From the NCBI GenBank assembly GCA_004296885.1, contig SCVN01000008.1:186001-250000 (forward strand): 64,000 nt of DNA, in the 5' to 3' direction. Of this stretch, positions 62,185 to 64,000 are shown one piece after another. The position numbers were made by a program, and so were the translations under genes. Source of the DNA: Nitrospirota bacterium (GTDB taxonomy: Bacteria; Nitrospirota; Nitrospiria; Nitrospirales; Nitrospiraceae). How positions within the stretch are numbered: the first letter of the stretch is position 1; each line of letters begins with the position of its first letter. The notes below the pieces were generated by a model. It did not search any database and was not told the origin of the DNA. It was given only the letters and a program-made list of their open reading frames with translations.

Positions 62185-62808
62185 CTGACTACACATACCA
62201 AAATCTGGCTCGGCCTCCTGGCCCTCGTGATCGTCGCGGCCGCCGGCGCCGGCGGCTGGGTCGGCTATCGGATGTTCAGCACCGGCTTCAGCGCCAAGGA
62301 GGAGCCGGGGACGCTGGAGATCCTGATGGCGCGGCAGGCGCGGCACCTGGCCATTCCCCTGTCGCAGCGGAACGAACCCAATCCGATTCCCGCCTCACCC
62401 GCCATCCTGAAAGAAGCGCGGCAGCACTTCGCCGACCATTGCGCCACCTGCCACGCCAACGACGGGAGCGGCAACACCCCGATCGGCAAGAACGTGTATC
62501 CCAAAGCCCCGGATCTGCGTTTAGCCGATACCCAGTCTCTGTCGGACGGAGAGTTGTTTTTCGTCATCCATAACGGCATCCGCTTCACCGGCATGCCGGC
62601 CTGGGGCAAGGGCAAGCCGGAAGAGGACCAGGACAGTTGGAAGCTCGTGCACTTCCTCCGCCGTCTCCCCACGATCACGGCGGAGGAACTGGAGGAGATG
62701 AAGCGCTATAATCCGAAAACCGAGCGGGAACGGGAGGAAGAGGCCGCCTTCGAGCGGTTCCTCGGCGGCGAAGACGTTGCCCCGCCCGCGCCGGCCCATC
62801 ATCATTGA
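62185..62808 (+). CDS. Membrane-anchored monohaem cytochrome c
   Basis: A class I c-type cytochrome. One N-terminal anchor (IWLGLLALVIVAAAGAGGWV) is followed by the haem motif CATCH (about residues 90-94), the distal methionine in TGMPAWG and a charged tail ending in His residues. It probably passes electrons in the periplasm. The start is uncertain: the anchor reads in frame back to a CTG at 62185 that has AGGAG ten bases upstream, whereas the nearest ordinary start (GTG 62227) would delete half of the membrane segment and has no site. I report the CTG start. The length from that codon is 207 residues. Confidence 0.78.
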   Translation: MTTHTKIWLGLLALVIVAAAGAGGWVGYRMFSTGFSAKEEPGTLEILMARQARHLAIPLSQRNEPNPIPASPAILKEARQHFADHCATCHANDGSGNTPIGKNVYPKAPDLRLADTQSLSDGELFFVIHNGIRFTGMPAWGKGKPEEDQDSWKLVHFLRRLPTITAEELEEMKRYNPKTEREREEEAAFERFLGGEDVAPPAPAHHH

Positions 62809-62829
62809 CCGTTGTTCGCGAAGGAGACC

Positions 62830-63150
62830 ATGATGCGACGATTGTTCGGCATTCTTTTCTTCCTGGTCTTGTTCTCCCCCGTCTCTTGGGCGCATGAAGG
62901 CAGCGCCCACATCATGGGAACCGTGACGGAAATCGCGGCCGACCATGTCGTCGTCCAAACGACCGATGCCAAGACCGTGACGATCAAGACAACGGCCAAG
63001 ACCAGCTACCGCACCACCAAGGAGGCCAGCAGCCGCGACGCCCTCAAGGTCGGGCATCGCGTCGTGGCGGAAGTGACCAAGGACGCAACCGGAATGACGG
63101 CCAGCGAACTGCGCTTCTCCTCCGTGCCTCCGAAACCGGGAGCCCACTGA
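62830..63150 (+). CDS. Small exported protein, DUF5666-like
   Basis: A 106-residue exported protein. A signal peptide (LFGILFFLVLFSPVSWA) is followed by a single beta-barrel-like domain, HIMGTVTEIAADHVVVQTTD, KTVTIKTTAKTSYR, GHRVVAEVTKDATGMTAS, the pattern of DUF5666 (OB-like) domains. ATG 62830 follows AAGGAG; the next codon is also ATG. Its TGA overlaps the following start (TGATG), so the two are coupled. The role is unknown. Confidence 0.75.
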   Translation: MMRRLFGILFFLVLFSPVSWAHEGSAHIMGTVTEIAADHVVVQTTDAKTVTIKTTAKTSYRTTKEASSRDALKVGHRVVAEVTKDATGMTASELRFSSVPPKPGAH

Positions 63151-63542
63151 TGCGCGGGCTGCTCATCCGGTTCACGGTGACCGGCATCGCCGTATTCCTG
63201 GCCAGCCAGATCGTGCCGGGCATCACGGTCGAGACGGTCTCCGCCGGGGTGGCCGCCGTGATCCTGCTGGCGTTTCTGAATGCCATCGTCCGCCCCGTCC
63301 TCTACCTGTTCACGCTCCCCTTCATCATCCTCTCCCTCGGCCTGTTCATGGTCGTCATCAATGCGCTCCTCCTCCACCTGGTGGCCTTTCTGGTCAAAGG
63401 CTTCGTCGTCGAGGGGTTCTGGCCCTCGGTGTGGGGTGCGCTGATCATCAGCGTGACTAGCACGATCCTGACCCTCTGGGTGTCCGAGCAGGGACAGGTC
63501 GAGATGGTCATTCACCGCAAGCCGCCCCGGATCGTCAATTGA
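63150..63542 (+). CDS. Phage holin family 4 (DUF/PF04020) membrane protein
   Basis: A 130-residue protein with four hydrophobic segments (about 7-24, 29-48, 52-75 and 88-112) and the family features AFLNAIVRPVLYLFTLPFII and LPFxxLSLGLF. The family was named for mycobacterial four-helix holins, but it is widespread in bacterial chromosomes without phage links, and a membrane role unrelated to lysis is likely. Coupled to the DUF5666-like gene. Confidence 0.8.
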   Translation: MRGLLIRFTVTGIAVFLASQIVPGITVETVSAGVAAVILLAFLNAIVRPVLYLFTLPFIILSLGLFMVVINALLLHLVAFLVKGFVVEGFWPSVWGALIISVTSTILTLWVSEQGQVEMVIHRKPPRIVN

Positions 63543-63602
63543 CGTGTCCGTGCCGGCCATCTCTTCCCTGCCCAAGGGCAGAAGAAGGAAAAGGAATCCC
63601 CC

Positions 63603-64000
63603 ATGACACACCGGCAGACCGTCGCCCTCCTACTCACGCTGGCCTTGCTGCACGGCTGTGACACGACCAAGCACGCCACGGAGGTCCAGCCCTCCGGCTT
63701 CCTCGCCGAATATCGGACCTTGCTCCAACCCGGCAAGGAGGGAACGTGGGATCCGTTGCGCGTGTACCGCAACCCGAAGACCGACTTTGCCGCCATCAAG
63801 AAGATACAGCTCGAGCCCGTGACGATCTGGAATCAACCGAACTCCACCCTCTCCCCCGGACAGAAGGAGGATCTGCAGCGACTCGCCGACTACTTTTACA
63901 ACCTGCTCTACGTGAAGCTCTCCAAGGATTACGAGATGGTTCAAAAGCCGACTCCTGGCGCGGTGCGCGTGCAAGTCGCGATCACGCATGGCGAGGAATC
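63603..64000 (+). CDS. DUF3313-like lipoprotein, truncated by the window end
   Basis: The first 132 codons are present. A lipoprotein signal (VALLLTLALLHGC) puts the lipidated Cys at about residue 19. The mature part, with SGFLAEYRTLLQPGKEGTWD and a following VYRNPKTDFAAIKKIQLEPV, matches DUF3313, an uncharacterised outer-membrane lipoprotein family. The gene continues beyond 64000. A sixty-base gap separates it from the preceding gene. Confidence 0.75.
   Translation, partial: MTHRQTVALLLTLALLHGCDTTKHATEVQPSGFLAEYRTLLQPGKEGTWDPLRVYRNPKTDFAAIKKIQLEPVTIWNQPNSTLSPGQKEDLQRLADYFYNLLYVKLSKDYEMVQKPTPGAVRVQVAITHGEE

Overview
The window is a GC-rich bacterial chromosome segment with tightly packed operons, ATGA/GTGA start-stop overlaps and long GC-driven shadow frames. 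The gene content is a meso-DAP-type murein and division cluster, hopanoid and C30/C40 isoprenoid genes, a DAB-type inorganic-carbon pump, a membrane cytochrome c, and many small lipoproteins and zinc-ribbon proteins. This best fits Nitrospirota, probably a Nitrospira-like organism. That assignment is inference, because no rRNA gene is present.

Layout. (1) 1-520 has no gene and holds a terminator-like hairpin and a 191-bp palindromic element. (2) 524-23470, all on the minus strand, is an almost complete dcw cluster. Read in transcription order it is rsmH-ftsL-ftsI-murE-(71-aa ORF)-murF-mraY-murD-ftsW-murG-murC-murB-ddl-ftsQ-ftsA-ftsZ-pgeF-yggS-proC-yggT-divIVA-serine hydrolase. It starts from a strong sigma70 promoter at 23492-23519 with MraZ-like TGGGA boxes, although no mraZ is adjacent. 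(3) 23530-24600 is an AT-richer insert with an orphan membrane protein and a broken IS1595-type transposase end. (4) 24622-33258 carries asnS, a repeat-rich secreted protein, a BNR/YCF48-like lipoprotein, yajQ, cstA, and a three-gene set. That set is a split ThDP phosphonopyruvate/sulfopyruvate-type decarboxylase plus a PhnW-like protein that has lost its PLP lysine. (5) 33433-39896 has two tandem paralogous secreted proteins, then a TetR-MFP-RND efflux operon with a palindromic operator. (6) 40002-48452 is mostly small proteins, including a SpeD-like pyruvoyl-enzyme relative, a possible HEPN protein, a DUF2914 membrane protein and a PHD-finger-spaced zinc protein. (7) 48681-50647 has ispA and hpnA (isoprenoid/hopanoid). 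(8) 50663-57998 is the DAB locus: DUF2294, a structured leader with an intrinsic terminator, dabB, an extra NuoM/N-like subunit, dabA and a P-II-like protein. (9) 58018-60746 has a CruF-type carotenoid hydratase, a double cupredoxin and a methyltransferase. (10) 60773-64000 has a conserved hypothetical, cytochrome c, two small envelope proteins and a truncated DUF3313-type lipoprotein.

The most unusual signal is not a gene. At least fourteen gene junctions carry 70-105 bp hairpins built from degenerate 7-nt tandem units. The first arm is the reverse complement of the second. The unit sequence differs between arrays (for example nnnCAGC, GTnnTCA, nATCATT or GTATCTC types) but the period and the architecture are the same. 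A period-8 relative lies in frame inside murG. Several arrays supply the stop codon of the upstream gene. Three further palindromic element types are present: a 184-191 bp pair, a 123/63 bp pair, and an insertion inside dabA.
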